Shown: positions 26,186 through 33,270, counted from the stretch's first letter. The stretch: DNA of 33,270 nucleotides from Thermosynechococcaceae cyanobacterium MS004 (GCA_022402525.1 JAKRSB010000021.1:1-33270); one strand, 5' to 3'. Numbers and translations: made by a program. The notes: a model not told the origin generated them from the sequence alone.

Positions 26186-28890
26186 ATGCCAAAACAAATC
26201 TCACCACAGCCGCTCAAACTCCAGCGGAGTTGACCTTTCCAAACCTGCCCTTACCGCTAATGTCGGATCTTTGTTCGGCTGTTGTGGAGGATGAAAAGGC
26301 TGTTGAAGATTATCAGAATTGGTTAAGTTTTCATCGCGTTTGGGGACAGTTGCCAACGGAGGCACTGCAAGCGATCGCCCAATCTTTCCTTCGTTTTCGC
26401 GTAGAACCCCAAACACTCATTTTTCAGGAGGGACAAACCCCTATCGGTTTGTATCTTCTCCAGTGGGGAACGGTGGAGATTTTTCGGCGATCGCCCATTG
26501 GTCAATCGCTGATTCGCTACCGGAATGCGGGGGATTTATTTGGCTATACCCTCGTTGCTAATGCCGTTGAAGGGGCGTACCAAACCAATGCGATCGCCCT
26601 GACCACTAGCGAAATCTGGTTTATCCCAAAAGCAGCATTTCAACACCTGATGGTTGAATACCCCTCCATTCAACCCGTAATTCAGTCTCTACTTTCTCAA
26701 GACCTCCATGAGTATATGGCCCGCATTACCTGGGAACAGATGCGGATTCAAGGGTTACAGTCCTACATTCAAACTATTCCCAGCGAGACCACGATTCTAG
26801 GCTGTAGTAAGGCCGCTCAAAAACTGACCGAGCAAATCCATCAGGCCACCACAAATCAGAACCCCGTCGTCTTTCAGGCACAAGCAGGTACAGGTAAAAC
26901 ATTTTTAGCTGGGTTAATCCATGTCCGTTCTGGACTGGCCTCTCAACCCTTCGCCGAACTGAACTGTGCCAATTTACCCCGTACCGAAGATGGTCGGCTG
27001 AACACCGATCCGCTGTTCGGTCGTATCGGACATCAGGCAGGCATTCTTGAACTGTTGGAGCGGGGAACCCTGCTACTGGTCAATGTGCAGGCATTGAGTG
27101 AGGGCGATCGCACTCGCATAATCCACTACCTCAAAACGGGACTGGTGCTGCCAAATCATGGGATTGTGAGTAAAACTGACCTGGCAACTGAACCGCCTAA
27201 ACCCATTCAATCTTGGGTGCGTCTGATTCTGGCATCGCCTAAAAAGCTAGATTTGCCTGAGATCAACGCTATTGTCATGAGACTTTTTCCACTCCCCCAA
27301 CGCAAAGAAGATATTTCAGAGTTTGCGCGCTATTTCTTAACGCGGTTTTGTCGAGAACAGAATCGCCCACGCCTGCAACTGGATCAATCCGATCTCCGCC
27401 GTCTCCTGAGCTACGACTACCCTGGTAACTTCACAGAACTAGCTGAAATTCTGCATCGAGCCGTCATTATGACCCCCCTAGGGCAAACGGTGATTTCAGA
27501 ACAAGCTCTATGGTCAGTGCAGTCAGCCCGAAACGCCTTTCGTCTGGACTTGCTCACCCATGTGCCTTGGTTGCGGCAAGCATTGCTGAGTCGTTGGTAT
27601 CCAAAGGGGATCTGGATTGTGATGATGGTATTTTTTGTGCCCGTCACCCTTGCCGGATTTCTAGGGCCGCAGGGACGAGAGAGCAGCGTGACGCTAAATC
27701 TCTTTTGGGCTTGGTGGTGGCCTGGTTATCTGTTTTTATTCGTCTTTGTGGGTCGCCTTTGGTGTGCGGTCTGTCCCTTTATGATCACAGCAGAGTGGAT
27801 TCGTCGTTTCTCCCTTTGGGTGTTTCCGCGCCGGCAGCTCACTTGGAATACCCAATGGCTCAATCGCTGGGGAGCCTGGGTGCTGTTTGGCGGATTTGTT
27901 GCCATTTATCTTTGGGAAAAGCTCTGGGATTTGCCCCACCATGCGGCGCTTTCGGCCTGGTTGCTTTTGACCATTACGGCGGGCGCGGTCATTTGTAGCC
28001 TGATATATGAGCGGCGGCTCTGGTGTCGCTATCTCTGTCCCATTGGTGGGATGAACGGCATGTTTGCCAAACTCTCCATCCTTGAATTGCGATCAACCCA
28101 ACAGGTGTGCGGGAGCCAGTGCAGTACCTTTGGCTGTTACAAAGGCAGTGGTGCAACCCCCGTTATCTTTGCCGATGCGCTACCCACAGAAGGACAGTCC
28201 ACGGGCGGCTGTCCGCTCTATTCTCACCCAGCGCAGTTGCAGGATAACCGAGACTGCGTATTGTGTATGACCTGCCTCAAAGCCTGTCCCCATCGCTCGG
28301 TGCAGTTAAACCTGCGTTTTCCAACCTCAGACTTACTGGACAATCATCGAGGGTTTGGGGCAGAAGTTGCGCTGTTGCTACTGCTGTTGGGTGGGGTATT
28401 TATGCACCATGCCCAACGAATTTTAGGCGCTTTAGGATTTCATGATATTCCCATTGATGCAGACCATTTACTGATCAGCACACCGAACGCCCTGGCACTG
28501 CTCAGCATTCCAGCCGTCTTGACGTATTTGACCCATGCGATCGCCCGTTTCCTGGATCCGCAGCAACCGGATTATCTCACCGTCATCTACGCCTACTTGC
28601 CCTTTACCCTAGCCGCCAATCTGGCTCATTATATCCCTGCCGCCATGACTGAAGCCGGACAGATTCTGCCCGTATTGGCAAGAACTCTAGGCTACAGCGG
28701 TGCAGGCTGGCCGACCCTCACCTGGAGTTTAGAGGTGGCCCAGTTTCTTCAGGGTGTGACGCTTCTGTCCGCCCTAGTGTTCAGCGTGTATCCGCTGCTG
28801 CGAATCACGCAACGCACTTGGGTGAGTAATCTTCCCCATCTCTTATTACTGAGCGGACTCACAGGAATGGGTTTCTGGCTCATGGCTTAA
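26182..28890 (+). CDS. CRP-type sensor / degenerate AAA+ / membrane 4Fe-4S ferredoxin fusion
   Basis: The protein is 902 aa with three parts. Residues ~54-180 form a cyclic-nucleotide-binding (CRP) fold. Residues ~200-440 are an AAA+ domain resembling sigma-54 activators: Walker A is intact (AQAGTGKTF), but the Walker B site reads LLLVNVQ with no Asp-Glu, and the GAFTGA loop is missing. From ~470 there are several membrane helices and NapH/NosR-like cysteine motifs: WCAVCP (~527), WCRYLCP (~615), CGSQC-STFGC (~644) and CVLCMTCLKACP (~694), followed by more helices. I infer a membrane electron-transfer protein with a cytoplasmic sensory module. The AAA+ part is unlikely to activate sigma-54, since cyanobacteria lack it. 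It is coupled to the methyltransferase by an ATGA overlap and lies 19 bp before the cysteine synthase gene. Confidence 0.85.
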   Translation: MNAKTNLTTAAQTPAELTFPNLPLPLMSDLCSAVVEDEKAVEDYQNWLSFHRVWGQLPTEALQAIAQSFLRFRVEPQTLIFQEGQTPIGLYLLQWGTVEIFRRSPIGQSLIRYRNAGDLFGYTLVANAVEGAYQTNAIALTTSEIWFIPKAAFQHLMVEYPSIQPVIQSLLSQDLHEYMARITWEQMRIQGLQSYIQTIPSETTILGCSKAAQKLTEQIHQATTNQNPVVFQAQAGTGKTFLAGLIHVRSGLASQPFAELNCANLPRTEDGRLNTDPLFGRIGHQAGILELLERGTLLLVNVQALSEGDRTRIIHYLKTGLVLPNHGIVSKTDLATEPPKPIQSWVRLILASPKKLDLPEINAIVMRLFPLPQRKEDISEFARYFLTRFCREQNRPRLQLDQSDLRRLLSYDYPGNFTELAEILHRAVIMTPLGQTVISEQALWSVQSARNAFRLDLLTHVPWLRQALLSRWYPKGIWIVMMVFFVPVTLAGFLGPQGRESSVTLNLFWAWWWPGYLFLFVFVGRLWCAVCPFMITAEWIRRFSLWVFPRRQLTWNTQWLNRWGAWVLFGGFVAIYLWEKLWDLPHHAALSAWLLLTITAGAVICSLIYERRLWCRYLCPIGGMNGMFAKLSILELRSTQQVCGSQCSTFGCYKGSGATPVIFADALPTEGQSTGGCPLYSHPAQLQDNRDCVLCMTCLKACPHRSVQLNLRFPTSDLLDNHRGFGAEVALLLLLLGGVFMHHAQRILGALGFHDIPIDADHLLISTPNALALLSIPAVLTYLTHAIARFLDPQQPDYLTVIYAYLPFTLAANLAHYIPAAMTEAGQILPVLARTLGYSGAGWPTLTWSLEVAQFLQGVTLLSALVFSVYPLLRITQRTWVSNLPHLLLLSGLTGMGFWLMA

Positions 28891-28909
28891 ATTTGGTTCG
28901 ATTGGTCTT

Positions 28910-29860
28910 ATGAAAACTTACGCTAGCATTGCTGAAGTTATTGGTCATACACCGCTGGTGCAGCTCCAGCGACTGCCGCAGCAGTTTGGCTGTGTTGCCG
29001 AAATTGTGCTGAAGTTGGAGGGCATGAATCCGGCAAAATCTGTGAAAGATCGCATTGCCATCAGCATGATCATTGAGGCAGAGCGGATCGGACTGATTGA
29101 GCCTGGGCTTTCTACCATTGTGGAAGCAACTTCCGGCAACACCGGAATTGGGTTAGCCATGGTCTGTGCTGCTAAAGGCTATCGTCTGATTTTGACCATG
29201 CCCGAAAATATGAGCCACGAACGACAACTGATGGTGCAAGCCTACGGTGCAGAGGTCATCTTGACCTCTGCTGTCGCGGATATGCAGGGGGCGATCGCTC
29301 ATGCAAATCAGTTAGTCACCATGATTCCGAATGCCTTTTCCCCTCACCAGTTTAGTAACCCAGCCAATCCCAAAATTCATTTCGATACCACTGGTCCCGA
29401 AATTTGGCAGGATACCGACGGACAACTAGCCGCCTTAGTTGTGGGGGTAGGCACGGGGGGCACCCTGACCGGAGCCGGACGCTACTTAAAGCAGCAAAAC
29501 CCGATGCTCCAGATCGTTGCTGTTGAACCTGCCAAGAGTGCGGTACTGAGTGGGAAACCTGCGGGCGAACATAATTTACAGGGGATTGGCGCTGGATTTA
29601 TTCCCGATGTGCTGCGGGTGGATCTCATGGATGAAATTGTGAGGGTAACAGAAGCTGATGCTTACGATACAGGACGACGATTAGCACAGACTGAAGGTAT
29701 CCTTAGCGGTATTTCGACGGGTGCGGCAGTCTATGCAGGGTTACAGATTGGACAACGCTCCCAGTATGAAAATCAAAGAATCGTGATTATTCAGCCTAGC
29801 GCGGGAGAACGATATCTCAGCACCGCAATGTGGAAGGATGAAGCCACAGAAATTGTTTAA
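28910..29860 (+). CDS. cysK: Cysteine synthase (O-acetylserine sulfhydrylase)
   Basis: The protein is 316 aa, full length. The PLP lysine is K46 in the motif NPAKSVKDRI, and the substrate loop EATSGNTGIGLAM and the phosphate loop GVGTGGTLTGAG are intact, as is the C-terminal PSAGERYLST motif. It condenses O-acetylserine with sulfide to give cysteine. Housed at the end of a sulfide-oxidation operon, it would assimilate incoming sulfide and help lower its concentration. It follows the fusion gene by 19 bp; there is no cysE nearby. Confidence 0.93.
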   Translation: MKTYASIAEVIGHTPLVQLQRLPQQFGCVAEIVLKLEGMNPAKSVKDRIAISMIIEAERIGLIEPGLSTIVEATSGNTGIGLAMVCAAKGYRLILTMPENMSHERQLMVQAYGAEVILTSAVADMQGAIAHANQLVTMIPNAFSPHQFSNPANPKIHFDTTGPEIWQDTDGQLAALVVGVGTGGTLTGAGRYLKQQNPMLQIVAVEPAKSAVLSGKPAGEHNLQGIGAGFIPDVLRVDLMDEIVRVTEADAYDTGRRLAQTEGILSGISTGAAVYAGLQIGQRSQYENQRIVIIQPSAGERYLSTAMWKDEATEIV

Positions 29861-29899
29861 TCGTTTTCAGCCAATCAAGAATAGAGGTCAAAATCGGTC

Positions 29900-30778
29900 A
29901 TGGGGACACAAGGAGAGGCACTACACACCCAGATCAAAGCGCATCAGCTCACTTTGAATTTGCCGAACCTTCAAATGACTTACCTAGAGTGGAAACGGGC
30001 ACAGAAGCCTTTACTCTTACTCCACGGAATGGCAGATCATGGGATGGTCTGGGCAGCGTTGGGGGAATTTCTGCAAGATCGTTATCATATCCTTGCGCCT
30101 GACCTACGGGGACACGGTAATAGCAGTAAACCCTTGAAAGGCTATCGCTGTGACGATATTATCAATGACCTAGAATTCCTAATGGCCCATAAGGGCTGGA
30201 AGTCTGCCCATGTGGTGGCTCATTCCTGGTCGGCTAAAGTGGCAACCATTTGGGCAAAACAGCACCCTCAAGCCATTCGGAGTCTGGTGCTGGTAGATCC
30301 CTTTTTTATTGACCCCATTCCCCGCTGGTTGGAACCAACGTTTCCCTTGTTGTACCGCGTTCTGCCATTTCTTAAGATGTTGGGGCCTTTTGAAACCCAT
30401 GCACAGGCGGAGCAGCAAGCACGAAAACTTAAACAATATAATGGTTGGAGTGCCTTGCAACAGGCCGTGTTTGAGGCGGGGATTGAACAGAAGCCCGATG
30501 GACAATGGGGCAGTAAGTTTGTGGTACAAGCCAGGAATGAGATCTTTGAAGATGTGATGGGGGCTGCTGGGCTAACGTCTGCGATCGCCATTCCAACGCT
30601 GTTTGTTCAGCCAGAGCGGGGACTTAATCGGACGGCATGGCAACTTAAACCCTATCGAACCTTTCTCAAAAATCTACAGATAATCCAGGTTCCTGGAAAT
30701 CATTGGTGTTTTCTGGTGGAGCCAAGCGCCTTTAATCAATCGGTGGCAAGGTTTTTAGACTCCCAATGGAAGGATTAA
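29900..30778 (+). CDS. Alpha/beta hydrolase
   Basis: The protein is 292 aa. It shows LLLLHGMADHGMVW (oxyanion region), DLRGHGNSSKP, the nucleophile elbow VAHSWSAKVA, where the usual glycines of G-x-S-x-G are Ala and Ala, and a late catalytic His in PGNHWCFL. The fold covers esterases, lipases and C-C hydrolases, and the substrate cannot be predicted. It is 39 bp downstream of cysK and probably the last gene of the long operon. There is no signal peptide. Confidence 0.85.
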   Translation: MGTQGEALHTQIKAHQLTLNLPNLQMTYLEWKRAQKPLLLLHGMADHGMVWAALGEFLQDRYHILAPDLRGHGNSSKPLKGYRCDDIINDLEFLMAHKGWKSAHVVAHSWSAKVATIWAKQHPQAIRSLVLVDPFFIDPIPRWLEPTFPLLYRVLPFLKMLGPFETHAQAEQQARKLKQYNGWSALQQAVFEAGIEQKPDGQWGSKFVVQARNEIFEDVMGAAGLTSAIAIPTLFVQPERGLNRTAWQLKPYRTFLKNLQIIQVPGNHWCFLVEPSAFNQSVARFLDSQWKD

Positions 30779-30901
30779 AGCAAAGAGAAAATGAGTGAGA
30801 TGTCCCATATGCCTCTCCTTTCCTTCATGCAAGCATCACATTGTGCGAAAAAGCAAAAGTCAGCGAATTTTGAGAACATTTAAGCCTGTGGTTCTCGTAG
30901 A

Positions 30902-31447
30902 ATGACCGATCAATCCACTGAAGTCTGGCAAACGCGCGATCGCTTCTTAGCACTCCACTCACGTTGGATGACCCTTATTGGAGAACACCTGCAAGACAAT
31001 CAGGGGCAGATTTTAGACTATTGGCGAATCGAGAAAGCAGATTCAGTCATTGTGTTACCGATTCAGGGCGATCGCATCCTGCTCCCCTCTCCCAGCTATC
31101 GCCCAGGCATTGGACAAGTCACGCTGGATTTTCCAGGCGGTCGAGTGTCAGCGGGACAAACACCAGAACAGGGGGCGATCGCGACCCTGAAGCGAGAACT
31201 AGGCTTTGAAGCCGCCTCAATCCTGCAACTGATGCCCCTCAACACAGAAGGCTGGGCCATCAACAGTTCTTTTTCCAATCAGAAACTGTATGGGTTTGTC
31301 GCTCACCTTGACAACAGCGCAAACCCTTCTGCTGATGTGACTGGATCGATTGATTCAGTCTCTCTCACTGACGTTCAGACCTTACTTCAAAAACTTACTT
31401 GCCTACAGTGCCGTGCTGTTTTGCTGGAATGGTGGCTAAACCATTGA
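30902..31447 (+). CDS. Nudix-like protein with degenerate Nudix box
   Basis: The protein is 181 aa. A Nudix-fold signature is recognisable at DFPGGRVSAGQTPEQG followed by AIATLKRELGF. Compared with the consensus G-x5-E-x7-R-E-U-x-E-E-x-G-U, the first Glu is Gln, the Arg-Glu pair is Ala-Thr, and one of the two later Glu is Arg, so most metal ligands are lost. It may bind a nucleotide-sugar or act as a regulator instead of hydrolysing it. A 123-bp gap separates it from the alpha/beta hydrolase gene, containing an inverted repeat GAGAAC/GTTCTC shortly before the start, so it may have its own promoter. Confidence 0.75.
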   Translation: MTDQSTEVWQTRDRFLALHSRWMTLIGEHLQDNQGQILDYWRIEKADSVIVLPIQGDRILLPSPSYRPGIGQVTLDFPGGRVSAGQTPEQGAIATLKRELGFEAASILQLMPLNTEGWAINSSFSNQKLYGFVAHLDNSANPSADVTGSIDSVSLTDVQTLLQKLTCLQCRAVLLEWWLNH

Positions 31448-31458
31448 TCGTCACTTCA

Positions 31459-31478
31459 TAGCTTTATGGTTATGTAGT
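31459..31478 (+). promoter_or_regulatory. 20-nt element matching the SQR promoter
   Basis: TAGCTTTATGGTTATGTAGT at this site matches TAGCTTTATGGTAGTATAGT at 14179-14198 in 17 of 20 positions. It lies ~145 bp upstream of the truncated nitronate monooxygenase gene and downstream of the Nudix-like gene. It may be a second copy of a regulatory element, or chance. Confidence 0.3.
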
Positions 31479-31543
31479 CTTAAAAAAGGATAGAATGGAA
31501 GGGATCAAAAACCCGGCCTGTTTTTTAAGGCGCTCACTTTTGA

Positions 31544-31601
31544 GAGGGTTCAGTATTTTTCTGCCGCTATATTTTCCTCAGTCTGACTGAGCGTAACCCT
31601 C
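31544..31601. repeat. Nested inverted repeats before the truncated gene
   Basis: GAGGGTT (31544-31550) and AACCCTC (31595-31601) form an outer inverted repeat around the perfect 7-bp palindrome CTCAGTC-T-GACTGAG (31577-31591). They lie just before the truncated nitronate monooxygenase start and could be an operator or a transcriptional structure. Confidence 0.4.
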
Positions 31602-31621
31602 AACCTAAAGCAGTTACTAAT

Positions 31622-31756
31622 ATGCAACCCTTGCCCTCCCTTCAAATTGGTCAACATATTGCCCGCTATCCCATCATCCAGGGCGGTATGGGCATTCGCA
31701 TATCTGGTGCAAAACTGGCGGCGGCTGCTGCCAATGCACGAACAGCCTCAATTTGA
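31622..31756 (+). pseudogene. Truncated nitronate monooxygenase-like gene (N-terminal fragment)
   Basis: The frame from the ATG at 31622 encodes IGQHIARYPIIQGGMGIRIS then GAKLAAAAANA, the N-terminus of the NPD/nitronate monooxygenase family with its flavin-phosphate loop (PIIQGGMG). After about 39 codons the sequence ceases to match the family and runs into the antisense of an integrase gene, stopping at 31756. The remaining ~300 codons are absent from the window, so no function is retained. The join is near 31733-31738. Confidence 0.75.
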
Positions 31757-32043
31757 CTACCAATATCTTGACGGAGAACATGACGGTAAAGAAAAACTAA
31801 AGCGCTGAGGGCTTGATTTTGAGTAGACGCTGCAACTTTTCTTTGGACAGCAAGAAAGGTCAAAAAAGCCTCAATTTCAGACGCACCCATGTCTTTGGGA
31901 TGACGTTTATTATGGAACACGATAAAGCGATAAACCCAGTCCACATAGGATTGTTCAGTGCGGTAAGAATAATGCTTAAGGCGAAGAACATCACGCAACT
32001 GATCCAAAATCTTTTTGGGCTGCTCAACCATGTCAAAACTCAA
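31737..32043 (-). pseudogene. Truncated integron-type tyrosine recombinase (IntI-like)
   Basis: About 103 N-terminal residues survive (from 32043, or from the second ATG at 32031). They match the SAM-like DNA-binding domain of integron integrases: RLKHYSYRTEQSYVDWVYRF, then HNKRHPKDMGASEIEAFLT, VAASTQNQALSALVFLYR. The match ends at the AVRA segment; beyond this the frame reads antisense into the nitronate monooxygenase fragment. The catalytic C-terminal domain (Arg-His-Arg-Tyr) is missing, so it cannot recombine DNA on its own. Confidence 0.8.
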
Positions 32044-32597
32044 AGAAATACAAAGATATTGACATTGATGATAAAAAGAGTTAATAAATTCGACATCCGA
32101 GGAAACACTGATACTATCTGTCTAAACAGTCAGAAAAGCGATATAGGCGGACAGGTATCCGCCTATATGCCGGAAACGGGGATATGGTCGGATGCGTCCG
32201 TCTAAATGACTAAAACAGGAATATGGGTGGATGCTATCCGCCTATATGACGAAAAGAGCGATATAGATGGACGACTATCCGTCTATATGCCAGATTAGAC
32301 GACATAGGTGGACTGCTTCCGTATATATCGCCTCTAAAGCGTTATAGGTTGATGTTGTCCGTCTACATATAGTTAGACTTCAAAAGCAACTTATTGTTGC
32401 AATACTCTATCCTAAGTAGGTTGGCTGAATTCTCTATAAAATAGATCAAGCTGAAACCCTTGCAGTGCTTGAAAGCTATTGTAAGTTTAATTACACCACC
32501 CTACTTACTCTATCCTAATAGTTTATTATCTATGCAGCCAACATCCCCTTTTCATTTAAATGTCCAGATCACTTAAATTTCTATTTTTCTAGAAACA
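32044..32597. other. Gene-free region upstream of the integrase fragment
   Basis: No gene is supported in this ~550-bp stretch. Its first part carries the hairpin-repeat array (described separately). GTTAGAC at 32372-32378 matches the integron core-site consensus GTTRRRY. A 13-bp direct repeat, TACTCTATCCTAA, occurs at 32403-32415 and 32506-32518. In a working integron this is where attI and the first cassette would lie. Confidence 0.5.
32100..32379. repeat. Seven tandem ~40-bp hairpin-forming repeats
   Basis: Units begin near 32100 (degenerate), 32140, 32181, 32220, 32260, 32301 and 32341, with a period of 39-41 bp. Each holds an inverted repeat of the form ATATAGGCGGA, a 4-6 nt loop, then TCCGCCTATAT; the unit at 32140 has a perfect 11-bp stem. 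In the units at 32220 and 32260 the arm differences leave G-T/G-U wobble pairs, so the hairpin is kept while the sequence drifts. The linkers of about 12 bp also resemble one another (GACGAAAAGAGC, GCCGGAAACGGG). It starts 57 bp from the integrase fragment. Confidence 0.85.
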
Positions 32598-32924
32598 ATG
32601 CTACAAATTAGTAGAAGATATTTAATGATCTTTTGGCCAGTAATTTTATATATTCTAACTTTCATTGTTTACTGTTTGATGGTAAACGATTTCTACTCAA
32701 TGAATAAAGGAATCTATACTTCTGAATTGTTTATCCCCGCTTTTATCGGGTGTCATTTCGTTTTGCCAGCGCTTGGCATTCTTCAGTTAGTCTATGGCGT
32801 TACAAAAATGATAAGTAATAAGAGCCGTAATTACAGGCTGCATATTTACTCATCAATGGCTGTTTTTTGCATGTTCGGGATTTTTATGTTGTCTTTAGCT
32901 CGCGGTAACTATCCGACCGTATAG
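32598..32924 (+). CDS. Small AT-rich membrane protein of unknown function
   Basis: The protein is 108 aa with three likely membrane helices (WPVILYILTFIVYCLMV; FIPAFIGCHFVLPALGILQL; YSSMAVFCMFGIFMLSL). I recognise no family. Base composition is clearly more AT-rich than the operon genes and HIP1 is absent, suggesting recent acquisition. It lies between the hairpin array and an attC-like palindrome, the position expected for a gene cassette. The ribosome binding site is weak (AGAAAC before the ATG), as is common for cassette genes. Confidence 0.6.
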   Translation: MLQISRRYLMIFWPVILYILTFIVYCLMVNDFYSMNKGIYTSELFIPAFIGCHFVLPALGILQLVYGVTKMISNKSRNYRLHIYSSMAVFCMFGIFMLSLARGNYPTV

Positions 32925-33060
32925 CAATACTTTTTGAGGACTTTATGCTGGGTTTTGGCGATCTACCTTTAGCCTCAAATCTTTACAGTTTCTTGGATTG
33001 CTCTAAATTGCCCATGCAAGAGGACGCTCATGTATAAGCTTCGTGTACTTTAAATTAATT

Positions 33061-33120
33061 TTCGCGCCCCTGAAGCCCAAGCCGTTGGACGGCTTGGCTT
33101 AGCTCTTGACAGGCAGATAA
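33061..33120. repeat. attC-like imperfect palindrome
   Basis: AAGCCCAAGCCGT (33073-33085), a 3-nt loop and ACGGCTTGGCTT (33089-33100) form a 12-bp stem with one bulged C. Inner arms of the type CAAGCCG/CGGCTT followed by AGCTC, with an extrahelical base in one arm, are typical of integron attC sites. The outer core boxes (RYYYAAC/GTTRRRY) are not recognisable, and no T run follows to mark a terminator, so the assignment is tentative. Confidence 0.4.
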
Positions 33121-33130
33121 TTTAAGTCTA

Positions 33131-33235
33131 ATGTCTTTTCAGAATGATCGTTCTGGTAAAGAGATGCCTCGTTACAAAGAGTTTGATTCTGAAGCTTGTC
33201 TTGAACAAGTCATGCGCTCAATGCCACTGAAATAA
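33131..33235 (+). pseudogene. TetR-family regulator N-terminal fragment
   Basis: A 34-codon frame runs from 33131; from its internal ATG at 33164 it reads MPRYKEFDSEACLEQVMRS, which resembles the opening of TetR regulators (M-x-R-x-K-E-F-D-x-x-x-x-L-x-x-A-M). The similarity ends there and a stop follows at 33233. The helix-turn-helix and ligand domains are not visible before the window edge. It may be another gene broken at a recombination point. Confidence 0.35.
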
Positions 33236-33270
33236 GGAGACACAAAACCCTACAAGGCTTGATTTAGATG

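Noticed and set aside
26182-28890. Sigma-54-dependent transcription activator
   Set aside because: The GAFTGA loop and Walker B acidic pair are absent, no helix-turn-helix follows the AAA+ domain, and cyanobacteria lack sigma-54.
32100-32379. CRISPR array
   Set aside because: Units are only 39-41 bp, the repeats are not identical, the linkers are about 12 bp and similar to one another, and no cas gene is nearby.

Overview
The window is cyanobacterial chromosomal or large-plasmid DNA. It is dense in the HIP1 palindrome GCGATCGC, encodes a photosystem II D1 protein, and carries families confined to or enriched in cyanobacteria (DUF3122, the DUF3365/Tll0287-like heme protein). I cannot name the genus.

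Layout. (1) 349-8084, plus strand: five genes for a SWIM zinc-finger protein, a DUF5691 protein, a MoxR-type AAA+ ATPase, a DUF5682 protein and a von Willebrand A protein, with two ATGA stop/start overlaps. This is the cyanobacterial form of the E. coli yehQ/yehL/yehM/yehP set, whose function is unsettled. (2) 8085-12743: an eroded accessory stretch. Two diverged 444-bp copies of a broken gene flank a VF530-type DNA-binding gene, a conserved hypothetical gene and a MazE/MazF-type toxin-antitoxin pair; an orphan BMP-family lipoprotein follows. (3) 12744-13826, minus strand: psbA, with A80, L158 and A286, the three signature residues of the low-oxygen D1' form.

(4) 14227-30778, plus strand: fifteen genes in one direction, most with gaps below 110 bp. 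They encode a DUF2892 membrane protein, type I sulfide:quinone reductase (SQR), an ArsR/SqrR-like repressor, a DUF3365 c-type heme protein, DUF3122, an SCP2-like protein, rhodanese, an RND efflux pair, cytochrome bd (cydAB), a methyltransferase, a 902-residue fusion of a CRP-type sensor, a degenerate AAA+ domain and a membrane 4Fe-4S ferredoxin module, cysteine synthase and an alpha/beta hydrolase. A Nudix-like gene follows at 30902. Read together, I infer a sulfide and micro-oxic response island: SQR feeds sulfide electrons into quinone, cytochrome bd re-oxidises quinol at low oxygen, rhodanese and cysteine synthase handle sulfur products, and the divergent D1' gene adapts photosystem II. Related AT-rich boxes lie in both divergent promoters and are candidate sites for the ArsR protein.

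(5) 31448-33270: a recombination scar. A nitronate monooxygenase-like gene is cut after about 39 codons and joined to the cut end of an integron-type integrase. Upstream of the integrase lie seven ~40-bp hairpin-forming tandem repeats, an AT-rich small membrane-protein gene, an attC-like imperfect palindrome and a TetR-like N-terminal fragment.

Most striking: the CRP/AAA+/ferredoxin fusion in the sulfide operon, the D1'/SQR divergent arrangement with related promoter boxes, and the hairpin array beside the truncated integrase. No tRNA, rRNA or CRISPR array was recognised.
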